From the NCBI GenBank assembly GCA_030528965.1, contig JAUMXS010000030.1:1-13514 (forward strand): a stretch of 13,514 nt of DNA. Reading direction: 5' to 3'. This DNA comes from Eubacteriales bacterium (GTDB lineage: Bacteria > Bacillota > Clostridia > Oscillospirales > Oscillospiraceae). Positions 7,946 through 13,389 of this stretch are shown piece by piece. The notes under the pieces were generated by a model that did no database searches, was not told where the DNA came from, and saw only the letters and a program-made list of their open reading frames with translations. Position 1 is the first letter of the stretch; every line of letters starts with the position of its first letter. Position numbers and translations under genes: made by a program.

Positions 7946-7981
7946 ATACGGAGCACGCCGGAAAACCGACGCACTCCGTAT
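7946..7981 (-). terminator. Terminator-like hairpin after the SleB-type hydrolase gene
   Basis: ATACGGAG (7946-7953) pairs with CTCCGTAT (7974-7981); inside it a CGCCGG / CCGACG stem closes on an AAAA loop. It lies 34 bases past the hydrolase stop. The T tail on the minus strand is weak (ATTTACG), so termination may be partial. Its outer arm overlaps the -10 box of the next gene. Confidence 0.55.
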
Positions 7982-8008
7982 CATAACACTTTTCTTTCAG
8001 AATGTCCA
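7980..8008 (-). promoter_or_regulatory. Strong extended -10 promoter of the zinc-ribbon gene
   Basis: On the minus strand TGGACA (8008-8003, 5 of 6) is followed after 17 bases by TATGAT (7985-7980, 5 of 6) with the extended TGT directly before it. It sits just after the stop of the wall hydrolase gene and predicts a leader of about 108 bases for the zinc-ribbon gene. Confidence 0.65.
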
Positions 8009-8015
8009 GCGTTTG

Positions 8016-9011
8016 TCAGATATAAAACGCATGTTCGCCAATGGTGGCATAATGGACGCGGGTGCTTTCGAACCAACCGACAGAGCCGGTTTTCGGGTTC
8101 ACAAAGAAGAGGCAGTCGCCCACGACCTTATAGCCTTCCAGGCAAAGTTTGGCGGCAACGACAGATCTCTCGTTGGGTTCCAAATAGATGGCGCCCGTCT
8201 CTGTGACGGAGAACTGCACGCCGTAACGGTTGTCAAAAATGACATCATAGATGCTGTCCGGACATGTCGGGTCGGCGACACGGTTCAGGACGACATTGCC
8301 GACGGCCATCATGCCTTCCATGGGCTGATTGCCGGACTCGGAATAGATGATCCGGCTGAGCCAATAGAGGTCTTCCTCCACATAGTATTCCTCGGCAGGA
8401 ATGAGGAATGCGGGCCCGTCCTCGGGAGTGGTAATGTTGATGGAGCGGGTAGCGGCCTCCCAGCTGATCTCCACACTGAGACAGCGGGCCATTTCACGAA
8501 TGGGGACCACAATGGTGCCTTCGACATTATGTGCTTTGTTGGGGAGGTAGAAGCAGCGGTCGTTGGCGGTCATGTAACCGGCCTCGGGATCAAGCGTGAG
8601 AGTAAAACCCTCCGCCGTGGCAAGCAGAATATTTGCCTCCGGATCCCAGGCAACTTCGATGGGCATATCCAACATATCCCCGAATTCGCGGATCGAAACA
8701 TAGGTGACACCGTCAATCATAAAGCCGTGGCCCCTGGGGGTCCCGTCCACGGAAATGGGGATCTCGTTATCGTTGGAACTGGAAGGCTCGTCTGCAGGCT
8801 GGGTGCTGTCCGGGATGCTGTCAAAGAGCTTGATGCTCACAGGTTTCTTTTGCAAATTACCGAAAAGGATCGACTGATCGCCGGTTGCCCATTCGAGCGC
8901 GGGGGTGAGGATCACGCCGTCCGGATCGGCAAAAGCCTGACCGCACAGCAGGACCAGCAGCAGACAGAGGGCGCCCGTCAAAGACATGATTTTTTTAACA
9001 ATCTTCTTCAT
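8016..9011 (-). CDS. Secreted cell wall hydrolase with stalk domain and SleB-type catalytic domain
   Basis: A 331-aa exported protein. Residues 1-28 form a signal peptide (basic start, hydrophobic core LTGALCLLLVLLCG, cut near AFA). About 85-195 is a copper-amine-oxidase-N type stalk domain (IDGVTYVSIREFGDML, and a second VVPIREMARCL half), common in Firmicutes as a wall-binding or spacing module without copper activity. About 212-331 is the SleB/hydrolase_2 domain, with the catalytic-Glu motif IIYSESGNQP (E225) and AVGNVVLNRV. SleB enzymes are lytic transglycosylases that cut spore cortex; relatives act in vegetative cells. The start at 9011 has GGAG six bases upstream. It diverges from spoIIP, and its sigma-A-type promoter with nearby Spo0A boxes suggests expression around sporulation entry rather than only in the forespore. 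The exact spore role is unproven. Confidence 0.88.
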   Translation of the reverse strand: MKKIVKKIMSLTGALCLLLVLLCGQAFADPDGVILTPALEWATGDQSILFGNLQKKPVSIKLFDSIPDSTQPADEPSSSNDNEIPISVDGTPRGHGFMIDGVTYVSIREFGDMLDMPIEVAWDPEANILLATAEGFTLTLDPEAGYMTANDRCFYLPNKAHNVEGTIVVPIREMARCLSVEISWEAATRSINITTPEDGPAFLIPAEEYYVEEDLYWLSRIIYSESGNQPMEGMMAVGNVVLNRVADPTCPDSIYDVIFDNRYGVQFSVTETGAIYLEPNERSVVAAKLCLEGYKVVGDCLFFVNPKTGSVGWFESTRVHYATIGEHAFYI

Positions 9012-9087
9012 GACGTTCTCCGTTTCCTATAAAAATTGAGCGTACTTATCGATACAAACACAAAACCGCAGTATAGAGTATGCCTTA

Positions 9088-9117
9088 ATTATAGAGAGTC
9101 CAAATGGGGAAAATCAA
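9088..9117 (-). promoter_or_regulatory. Sigma-A-type promoter of the SleB-type hydrolase gene
   Basis: Minus strand: TTGATT (9117-9112, 4 of 6) and a perfect TATAAT (9093-9088) with an 18-base spacer. Predicted start near 9081, leader about 70 bases. A Spo0A box lies 22 bases upstream of the -35 box. Confidence 0.65.
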
Positions 9118-9138
9118 TGGGCAACATGGCCAAAAGAC

Positions 9139-9149
9139 TTTGTCGAAAA
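9139..9149 (+). promoter_or_regulatory. Spo0A box (TTTGTCGAAAA)
   Basis: The 11 bases contain the core 0A-box heptamer TGTCGAA with the favoured T and A flanks known from Bacillus and Clostridium. It lies upstream of the hydrolase promoter, a place suited to activation by phosphorylated Spo0A. Confidence 0.6.
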
Positions 9150-9260
9150 GGTGCAATTGTAATAATCGCACAATTACTAGCGGGATAATTTGAGCATAAT
9201 TGATATGTAAACCCAAGATGTTGTGAGAAAAAATTTTTGACATACAAAAATATTTCAGAA

Positions 9261-9274
9261 TTCGACAGGTCGAA
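9261..9274 (-). promoter_or_regulatory. Spo0A box TGTCGAA within a dyad
   Basis: TTCGACA (9261-9267) is the exact complement of the 0A-box heptamer TGTCGAA. The same bases start a perfect dyad TTCGAC-AG-GTCGAA; its right arm (GGTCGAA, 9268-9274) is a six-of-seven box on the plus strand. Two head-to-head boxes so close could bind a Spo0A dimer. Confidence 0.5.
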
Positions 9275-9307
9275 ACGGTGAAAAAAACGTCATCGGTTTC
9301 GAATAAT

Positions 9308-9322
9308 TTTACATTATGTAAA
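9308..9322. repeat. Perfect palindrome TTTACAT-T-ATGTAAA
   Basis: Seven-base arms around one central base, in the regulatory region upstream of spoIIP. The form is that of a dimeric repressor operator; no regulator gene is visible in the window to match it. Confidence 0.5.
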
Positions 9323-9405
9323 TCGGAGAGAATAAAGTCACAAACTTAAACCGGCCTGCTGCGGAGGGGTCTGCCGGGGATGTCGGGAGGCGGCGCCGGA
9401 AGTGG

Positions 9406-9434
9406 GCATAAAGATGAAACATGCGTCATAAATT
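9406..9434 (+). promoter_or_regulatory. Sigma-E-like promoter of spoIIP
   Basis: GCATAAA (9406-9412) and CATAAATT (9427-9434) are 14 bases apart. The known sigma-E consensus is KMATATT, 14-15 bases, CATACAHT; the match is 5 of 7 and 7 of 8. Transcription would start near 9442, about 60 bases before the GTG. spoIIP is a known mother-cell sigma-E gene in Bacillus, which supports the call. Confidence 0.55.
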
Positions 9435-9502
9435 TGACCAGGCGGTCATGTCCGCCGATAAAAACGGAAAGAAACGGAACCTGTGCGGAAGGAAGGTGCG
9501 GC

Positions 9503-10624
9503 GTGAAAAAAGGACTTGCGATGACAGCAGCTCTGCTGTTGGCGGCGCGATTTCTGACGCAGTCCGGGGATGCGGAAGAACTGCGTGAGCTTGTAATGAA
9601 CGCGCTGGAGGACGGGAGCCTGTTCACAGCCAGTGTGAGTCTGGAGCTGGGCGCCCCGGCGACAGCTCTGACAACAACGGAAGCGGAAATGCTTCCTCTG
9701 CGGGAAGAGCAGCCGGAATCCGGAACGTTGGATCGGAATCCCGAGTTTCCGATCGAAAAGGACGAAGAAGGAAACGGAGATCCGACGCCGGATAAGATCC
9801 TGCAGCCGGAAGAGAGCGCGGAGCCAGCACCGGAGGAGGAACCGGAGCCTTCCCTGCCGGATGCTCCGGGGGTGGAGGTGCTCTCCACGACCATCACGGG
9901 AGGTTTGCGCGTGACCAATGACACCTCACAGGAAGTGGACGTACAGGCGCTGTTGGCGGAGGGGCCGTCGCAGAGGCTGCCTGCGGATTCACCGCAGATC
10001 CTGATTATTCATACGCACGGCACGGAAGCCTACACACCCGATGGGACGGATATCTATGAGGCAACGGATTCGTTCCGTACGACGGACGCGGCGTACAGCG
10101 TCATTCGTGTAGGGGACGAGCTGACGGAAGCTCTGCGGGCCCAGGGGCTGAACGTAATCCATGACCGGGGCTTATACGATTACCCCAGTTACACAGGCTC
10201 TTACGGACGCTCGGGCGCTGCGGTGGAGAGTTATCTTTCGGAATACCCGGACATAGCGATCGTCATCGATCTGCATCGGGATGCACTCGGCACGGGAGAT
10301 GTGGTATATAAGACCGTGGCAGAGCTGGAGGGTGGGGCCTCGGCGCAGGTGATGCTTCTGGTGGGTACGGGGGAGAACGGACTGGCCCATCCTATGTGGA
10401 AGGAAAACCTGAAACTGGCGCTTGCCCTGCAGGCGTCGATGGAGAAGGTAAACCGCACGCTGGCACGGCCTGTGGCGCTGAAATCGGAGCGATATAACCA
10501 GCATCTGACGACGGGGTCACTGATCCTGGAAGTCGGAAGCAGCGGCAACACACTGGAAGAGGCGCTGTGTGCCATTCGCTTGTTCGCACAGGCGGCCGGG
10601 CCGGTATTCCAGGGTTTACTTTAA
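9503..10624 (+). CDS. spoIIP: Stage II sporulation protein P (SpoIIP)
   Basis: Membrane-anchored peptidoglycan amidase/endopeptidase (373 aa) that with SpoIID and SpoIIM thins septal wall and drives forespore engulfment. Residues 5-18 form a single N-terminal membrane anchor; 66-122 is a Glu/Pro-rich linker; about 125-373 is the SpoIIP catalytic domain. Zinc-site and family motifs seen: IIHTHGTEAY (168-177, with H170 and E175), VIDLHRDAL (254-262, H258) and ILEVGSSGNTLEEA (341-354, E343). The GTG at 9503 is chosen over the upstream ATG at 9380 because GGAAGGAAGG sits six bases before it and the protein then begins KKGLAMTAALLLAARF, a proper anchor; the upstream extension has no such character. 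It is not next to gpr, its frequent partner. It shares a terminator region with the convergent MATE gene. Confidence 0.94.
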   Translation: MKKGLAMTAALLLAARFLTQSGDAEELRELVMNALEDGSLFTASVSLELGAPATALTTTEAEMLPLREEQPESGTLDRNPEFPIEKDEEGNGDPTPDKILQPEESAEPAPEEEPEPSLPDAPGVEVLSTTITGGLRVTNDTSQEVDVQALLAEGPSQRLPADSPQILIIHTHGTEAYTPDGTDIYEATDSFRTTDAAYSVIRVGDELTEALRAQGLNVIHDRGLYDYPSYTGSYGRSGAAVESYLSEYPDIAIVIDLHRDALGTGDVVYKTVAELEGGASAQVMLLVGTGENGLAHPMWKENLKLALALQASMEKVNRTLARPVALKSERYNQHLTTGSLILEVGSSGNTLEEALCAIRLFAQAAGPVFQGLL

Positions 10625-10684
10625 ATGATATGATAAGCAAACTTTGCAGAGCATCTGCGGAAGGCTCCCGGAAAGATTTCAAAA

Positions 10685-10716
10685 AAGAGGGGAACAGCCT
10701 GTGCTGTTCCCCTCTT
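10685..10716 (-). terminator. Intrinsic terminator of the MATE gene (convergent with spoIIP)
   Basis: A perfect 14-bp stem (AAGAGGGGAACAGC and its complement) with the loop CTGT. On the minus strand it runs into TTTTTT, so it ends the MATE transcript; on the plus strand the T run is only TT, yet the strong stem may also stop spoIIP transcripts. Confidence 0.9.
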
Positions 10717-10736
10717 GGGTATAAGCGTATACGGAT

Positions 10737-12080
10737 TTAAAAGGCTTCCTTTTTTTGTCTCTGGATGTACATAATGGTTTTGTAGACGGCGAGGATGGCC
10801 CAGCCGATGCCGGTGGCGAGAGCCACGCCGACAAGGCCCATGCGCGGAGCGAGGATCCAGGCAAGCACGACACGGATGACGACCTGAGCAATGGTACCGG
10901 TCATGAAGATATCGAGTTCGCCGCTGCCTCTGTTCCAGCCGAGGAAGGCGCAGTCGATGAAGCAGATCGCATAGAACAGAGCGACGACACGGAGATAAAT
11001 GACACCTTCCGCAAGGGCAGCCGGAGCGGAATTGCCGACGAAGATGGTGACCGCCGGGACTGCGGGGATATACATTATGGCGGACATCAGAAGTCCCACC
11101 ACGAAAAGCAGGAAGCAGCCTTTTTTGAAACCTTCGCGTGCGCGCTTGCCGTTTCCTGCGCCAATGTTCTGCGCGACGAATACGGAGACCGCGTCACCGC
11201 CCGCAAGGCCGACGGCATTGGTGAAGGCTTCGATGCGGCTGCCGGCGGTAAAACCGGGGATGGCGGCGGTGCCCAGGGGGTCGATGGAGTTGACGGAGCC
11301 CTGAACGAGCAGCTTTCCGATATACAGGCTGGACTGGTTCAAAGCGGAGATGGAGGCGAAGCGGGCTGTCCGCTTGAGGAGCTCTTTGTCTGTTTTCATG
11401 TCTGCCCGCTTGAAGAGGAGGAAGGAACGCTTTTTCGAGATGTAGATGATGCACAGGACTGCGGAAATGATCTGCGAAGCGACAGTGGCAAGGGCGGCGC
11501 CCGTCATGCCCATGGAGAATTTGCCGATAAGCAGCAGATCAAGGAGAACGTTCGATATAACGGAGATCGAGAGAAAAACCGTGGCGTGCGAGGTGTCGCC
11601 GATGGCGCGCAGAGCCGCCGCGCAGAAGTTGTAGAGGAACACCGCCGGCATACCGGCAAAGATCACCGTCAGATATTGTCTGGCAAGCGGCAGGAGATTG
11701 TCGGGGGTGTTGATGAGCTTCAGGACGGGCGTCATGAGGAGAATGGAAAACAGACTCAGCAGGATGGAGAAACCGCAGCCGTACAGGGCGCCCATGTAGC
11801 TCTCACACCGGAGCGTCTTATAGTCCTCTGCCCCGTAAAGCGAGGCCATAACGATGGAGATGCCGGTGCATCCACCGTTGATGAGGAAGATAAACAGGTT
11901 CATGACGATACCGGCGATACCGGCGGCCGCGAAGGCGGCATCACCGGCGAAGCGCTGGATGACGATGGAATCCGCCGCGTTATAAAGCTGCTGAAGTATA
12001 CTTCCCAGAAGCAGAGGAGCGGCCAGCGTGATAAGCTGGCGGCTTATGCTTGCGTTGGTGTCTTTTAAATTGACTGACAT
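10737..12080 (-). CDS. MATE-family multidrug efflux transporter
   Basis: Cytoplasmic-membrane antiporter (447 aa, 12 predicted membrane segments, normal MATE size) that exports drugs or metabolites using Na+ or H+. The N-half signature LAAPLLLGSILQQLYNAADSIVIQRFAG and the repeat in the second half (ARFASISALNQSSLYIGKLL) are typical, as is AALRAIGDTSHAT near the end of the first half. The C-terminus is basic (YIQRQKKEAF). The start at 12080 is supported by AAGGAG seven bases upstream; a longer reading to 12209 would add 43 residues that look like translated leader and lack a ribosome site. Substrate cannot be told. A palindrome in the leader suggests a local repressor. Confidence 0.93.
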   Translation of the reverse strand: MSVNLKDTNASISRQLITLAAPLLLGSILQQLYNAADSIVIQRFAGDAAFAAAGIAGIVMNLFIFLINGGCTGISIVMASLYGAEDYKTLRCESYMGALYGCGFSILLSLFSILLMTPVLKLINTPDNLLPLARQYLTVIFAGMPAVFLYNFCAAALRAIGDTSHATVFLSISVISNVLLDLLLIGKFSMGMTGAALATVASQIISAVLCIIYISKKRSFLLFKRADMKTDKELLKRTARFASISALNQSSLYIGKLLVQGSVNSIDPLGTAAIPGFTAGSRIEAFTNAVGLAGGDAVSVFVAQNIGAGNGKRAREGFKKGCFLLFVVGLLMSAIMYIPAVPAVTIFVGNSAPAALAEGVIYLRVVALFYAICFIDCAFLGWNRGSGELDIFMTGTIAQVVIRVVLAWILAPRMGLVGVALATGIGWAILAVYKTIMYIQRQKKEAF

Positions 12081-12100
12081 CGCAATTCTCCTTATGAAGG

Positions 12101-12114
12101 CGTATGAACATACG
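12101..12114. promoter_or_regulatory. Operator-like palindrome CGTATG-AA-CATACG in the MATE leader
   Basis: A perfect dyad of 6-base arms with a 2-base centre, about 13 bases downstream of the predicted transcription start and 20 bases before the MATE ATG. This layout fits a TetR/MarR-type repressor site, as is common for efflux pumps. No such regulator is in the window. Confidence 0.5.
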
Positions 12115-12133
12115 TTATAATCGACAAAAATTA

Positions 12134-12162
12134 ATTGTAATACTTTTGCAGGGTGAAAACAA
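12134..12162 (-). promoter_or_regulatory. Candidate promoter of the MATE gene
   Basis: Minus strand: TTGTTT (12162-12157, 3 of 6) and TACAAT (12139-12134, 5 of 6) with a 17-base spacer. A start near 12127 would give a leader of about 47 bases. A second -10-like TATAAC lies at 12119-12114 but has no good -35. Confidence 0.45.
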
Positions 12163-12354
12163 GACATTTTCCCGGCTTGCTGAAAAAAGAGCGTTGTAAT
12201 CTTCCACAAAATAAAGGGGCATATTCACGGAGAGTTTCGCTGCATGGTTTTTTCGGGTATTTCCCGCCTGTTTTATGAGTTGAGACAAAGCAGCGCAGGC
12301 ACTGCGGCCCCCTTATATTTATATTGTATATACGGGGCCCAGGGGGGCAAAAAA

Positions 12355-12392
12355 ATCAAAGAGGGCAAGACGAAAGTCTTGCCCTCTTTGAT
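12355..12392 (-). terminator. Strong second terminator downstream of the SDR gene
   Basis: A perfect 17-bp stem (ATCAAAGAGGGCAAGAC and its complement) closed by a GAAA loop on the plus strand, followed on the minus strand by seven T. It lies 134 bases beyond the SDR stop and isolates the MATE gene from upstream transcription. Confidence 0.93.
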
Positions 12393-12440
12393 CGGAAGGG
12401 GGATACAGCGGACCGGAAACTCCCGGCTTCAACAGGAAAA

Positions 12441-12470
12441 ATCCCCGGCAGGGATAGCCCAGCCGGGGAT
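12441..12470 (-). terminator. First terminator downstream of the SDR gene
   Basis: ATCCCCGGC pairs with GCCGGGGAT; after one A-A mismatch the stem continues as GGG/CCC around ATAG. On the minus strand it is followed by TTTTTCCTG. It lies 56 bases after the SDR stop. Confidence 0.85.
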
Positions 12471-12525
12471 ACTGGGAGATGTTTTTGTCCTGTTTTGCCT
12501 TTCTGTTGACGGGAAAACTGAAGCC

Positions 12526-13326
12526 TTAGGGACGCAGTCCGAGGCCGCCTTCCAGCGTCAGGGTCTCACCGGTCATGAACTTGAAGTCGGGGTGCGCAAG
12601 CTGCACACATACACGGCCGATATCGGCTTCGGGATCGCCGAAGTAGCCGACGGGAGGAACGTGAACGTTCTTTTCGAAGGCTTCGGGATAGGCCTTCTGG
12701 AAATTCTCCAGCTGTGCGGTCCAGGCCAGGGGGCAGATGACGTTGACATTGATGCCGTCCTTGCTCCACTCGGTGGCGGCGACACGGCTCAGGCCGCGAA
12801 TGCCTTCCTTGGCGGCGGCATAGGCACACTGACCATAGTTGCCGAAAAGACCGGCGCCGGAAGCGAAATTGATGACGCTGCCGTGAGCCTTGGCCAGATA
12901 GGGATAGCAGGCCTGCATGTAATGGAATGCCGCATACAGACCGGAATAGAGAGCCAGATTGAACTGAGCGACCGTGTGGTCCGCGAGGGTCACGCCGGAG
13001 GCGGAGGCCTGCGCGTTGTTGATCAGGACGTCGATCCCGCCGAACTCGGCTACGGCCTTTTCCACGACGGAAGCGGCGATCGCGGTGTTGTCGGCTTCAG
13101 CGGAAATGTCGGCCTGCACAGGAAGTACACGGACACCGTAAAGACGTTCCAGCTCTTCCTTGGCATCCAGCAGTTTCTGCATGTTTCTGCCGGTGATCAC
13201 GATGTTGGCGCCTTCCTTGGCGTAAGCGGTGGCAATACCATAGCCGATGGAGCCGGCCTTTCCGTTAGAAAGAACGGCTCTACCGCCGCCGGTGATCAGA
13301 ACAGTTTTTCCGGTTAAAAAACCCAT
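12526..13326 (-). CDS. Short-chain dehydrogenase/reductase, candidate 12-alpha-hydroxysteroid dehydrogenase
   Basis: Classical-size SDR oxidoreductase (266 aa). The dinucleotide loop is TGGGRAVLSNGKAGSIGYG (12-30), longer than the usual TGxxxGxG; R47 after VITG favours NADP(H). NNAQASASG (103-111) follows beta-4; S156 (INFASG), Y169 and K173 (YAAAK) are the catalytic residues; the tail GETLTLEGGLGLRP closes the fold. From memory, NNAQASASG, SGLYA, INFASGAGLFGN and the GLRP tail are shared with bacterial NADP-dependent 12-alpha-hydroxysteroid dehydrogenases of gut clostridia, which oxidise the 12-OH of bile acids. That is family inference, not shown; other ketone substrates are possible. The start at 13326 has AAAGGAG seven bases upstream; a reading to 13494 runs into the upstream gene. 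Two terminators follow it. Confidence 0.85.
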   Translation of the reverse strand: MGFLTGKTVLITGGGRAVLSNGKAGSIGYGIATAYAKEGANIVITGRNMQKLLDAKEELERLYGVRVLPVQADISAEADNTAIAASVVEKAVAEFGGIDVLINNAQASASGVTLADHTVAQFNLALYSGLYAAFHYMQACYPYLAKAHGSVINFASGAGLFGNYGQCAYAAAKEGIRGLSRVAATEWSKDGINVNVICPLAWTAQLENFQKAYPEAFEKNVHVPPVGYFGDPEADIGRVCVQLAHPDFKFMTGETLTLEGGLGLRP

Positions 13327-13360
13327 AATGAAGCTCCTTTCGTTGGTTGAATATAAGCTT

Positions 13361-13389
13361 ATGTTACTGCGGGAAAACGTGATTGTCAA
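13361..13389 (-). promoter_or_regulatory. Candidate promoter of the SDR gene
   Basis: Minus strand: a perfect TTGACA (13389-13384) and TAACAT (13366-13361, 4 of 6) with a 17-base spacer. The -35 box lies inside the last codons of the upstream gene and the -10 includes its stop. A 10-base palindrome ATAAGCTTAT (13353-13362) covers the end of the -10 and the predicted start, a good place for a regulator. Confidence 0.45.

Larger units (their letters stand above)
9012..9502. other. 491-base AT-rich regulatory region between the wall hydrolase and spoIIP
   Basis: This stretch has no credible gene. From about 9040 to 9350 it is much richer in A and T than the flanking genes. It holds a sigma-A-type promoter for the minus-strand hydrolase, two perfect Spo0A heptamers, inverted repeats (AATTGT...ACAATT at 9155-9175, TTCGAC-AG-GTCGAA at 9261-9274, TTTACAT-T-ATGTAAA at 9308-9322), a TTGACA at 9237-9242 without a matching -10, and a sigma-E-like promoter close to spoIIP. 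The last 150 bases return to high GC. Confidence 0.7.
12081..12525. other. 445-base intergenic region between the MATE and SDR genes
   Basis: No credible gene. The right part holds two terminators for the SDR gene; the left part holds the MATE promoter and operator-like palindrome. Between them, 12294-12339 can form small hairpins: CGCAG-GCA-CTGCG (12294-12306) and GGCCCC...GGGGCC (12306-12339) around an AT-rich loop. A weak extra minus-strand promoter (TTGCCC, 16 bases, TACAAT) overlaps the terminator tail near 12325-12352. Confidence 0.6.

Noticed and set aside
7932..9032. 366-codon open frame opposite the SleB-type hydrolase
   Set aside because: It spans a terminator and promoter and is antisense to a clear signal-peptide protein.
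9073..9082. CATACTCT on the minus strand as a sporulation-sigma -10 box for the SleB-type gene
   Set aside because: No matching -35 at the right distance for sigma-E or sigma-G, while a perfect TATAAT with a fair -35 lies next to it.
9380..9502. Upstream ATG start for spoIIP at 9380
   Set aside because: No ribosome site, it begins before the predicted promoter, and it adds residues with no membrane-anchor character; the GTG at 9503 is better.
9346..9924. Ser-rich 192-codon frame on the minus strand opposite the start of spoIIP
   Set aside because: It is the shadow of the Glu/Pro-rich linker and GC-rich leader; no homology seen.
10755..12068. 437-codon open frame opposite the MATE gene
   Set aside because: Its product is a low-complexity, Asp/Gly-rich shadow of the membrane protein codons.
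12081..12209. 43-residue N-terminal extension of the MATE protein
   Set aside because: It covers the promoter and palindrome and lacks a ribosome site; the ATG at 12080 has AAGGAG.
12120..12228. 35-codon open frame on the minus strand in the MATE leader
   Set aside because: No ribosome site, and it overlaps the predicted promoter elements.
12244..13317. 357-codon open frame on the plus strand opposite the SDR gene
   Set aside because: It runs straight through two terminator hairpins and mirrors the SDR gene; no ribosome site or domain.
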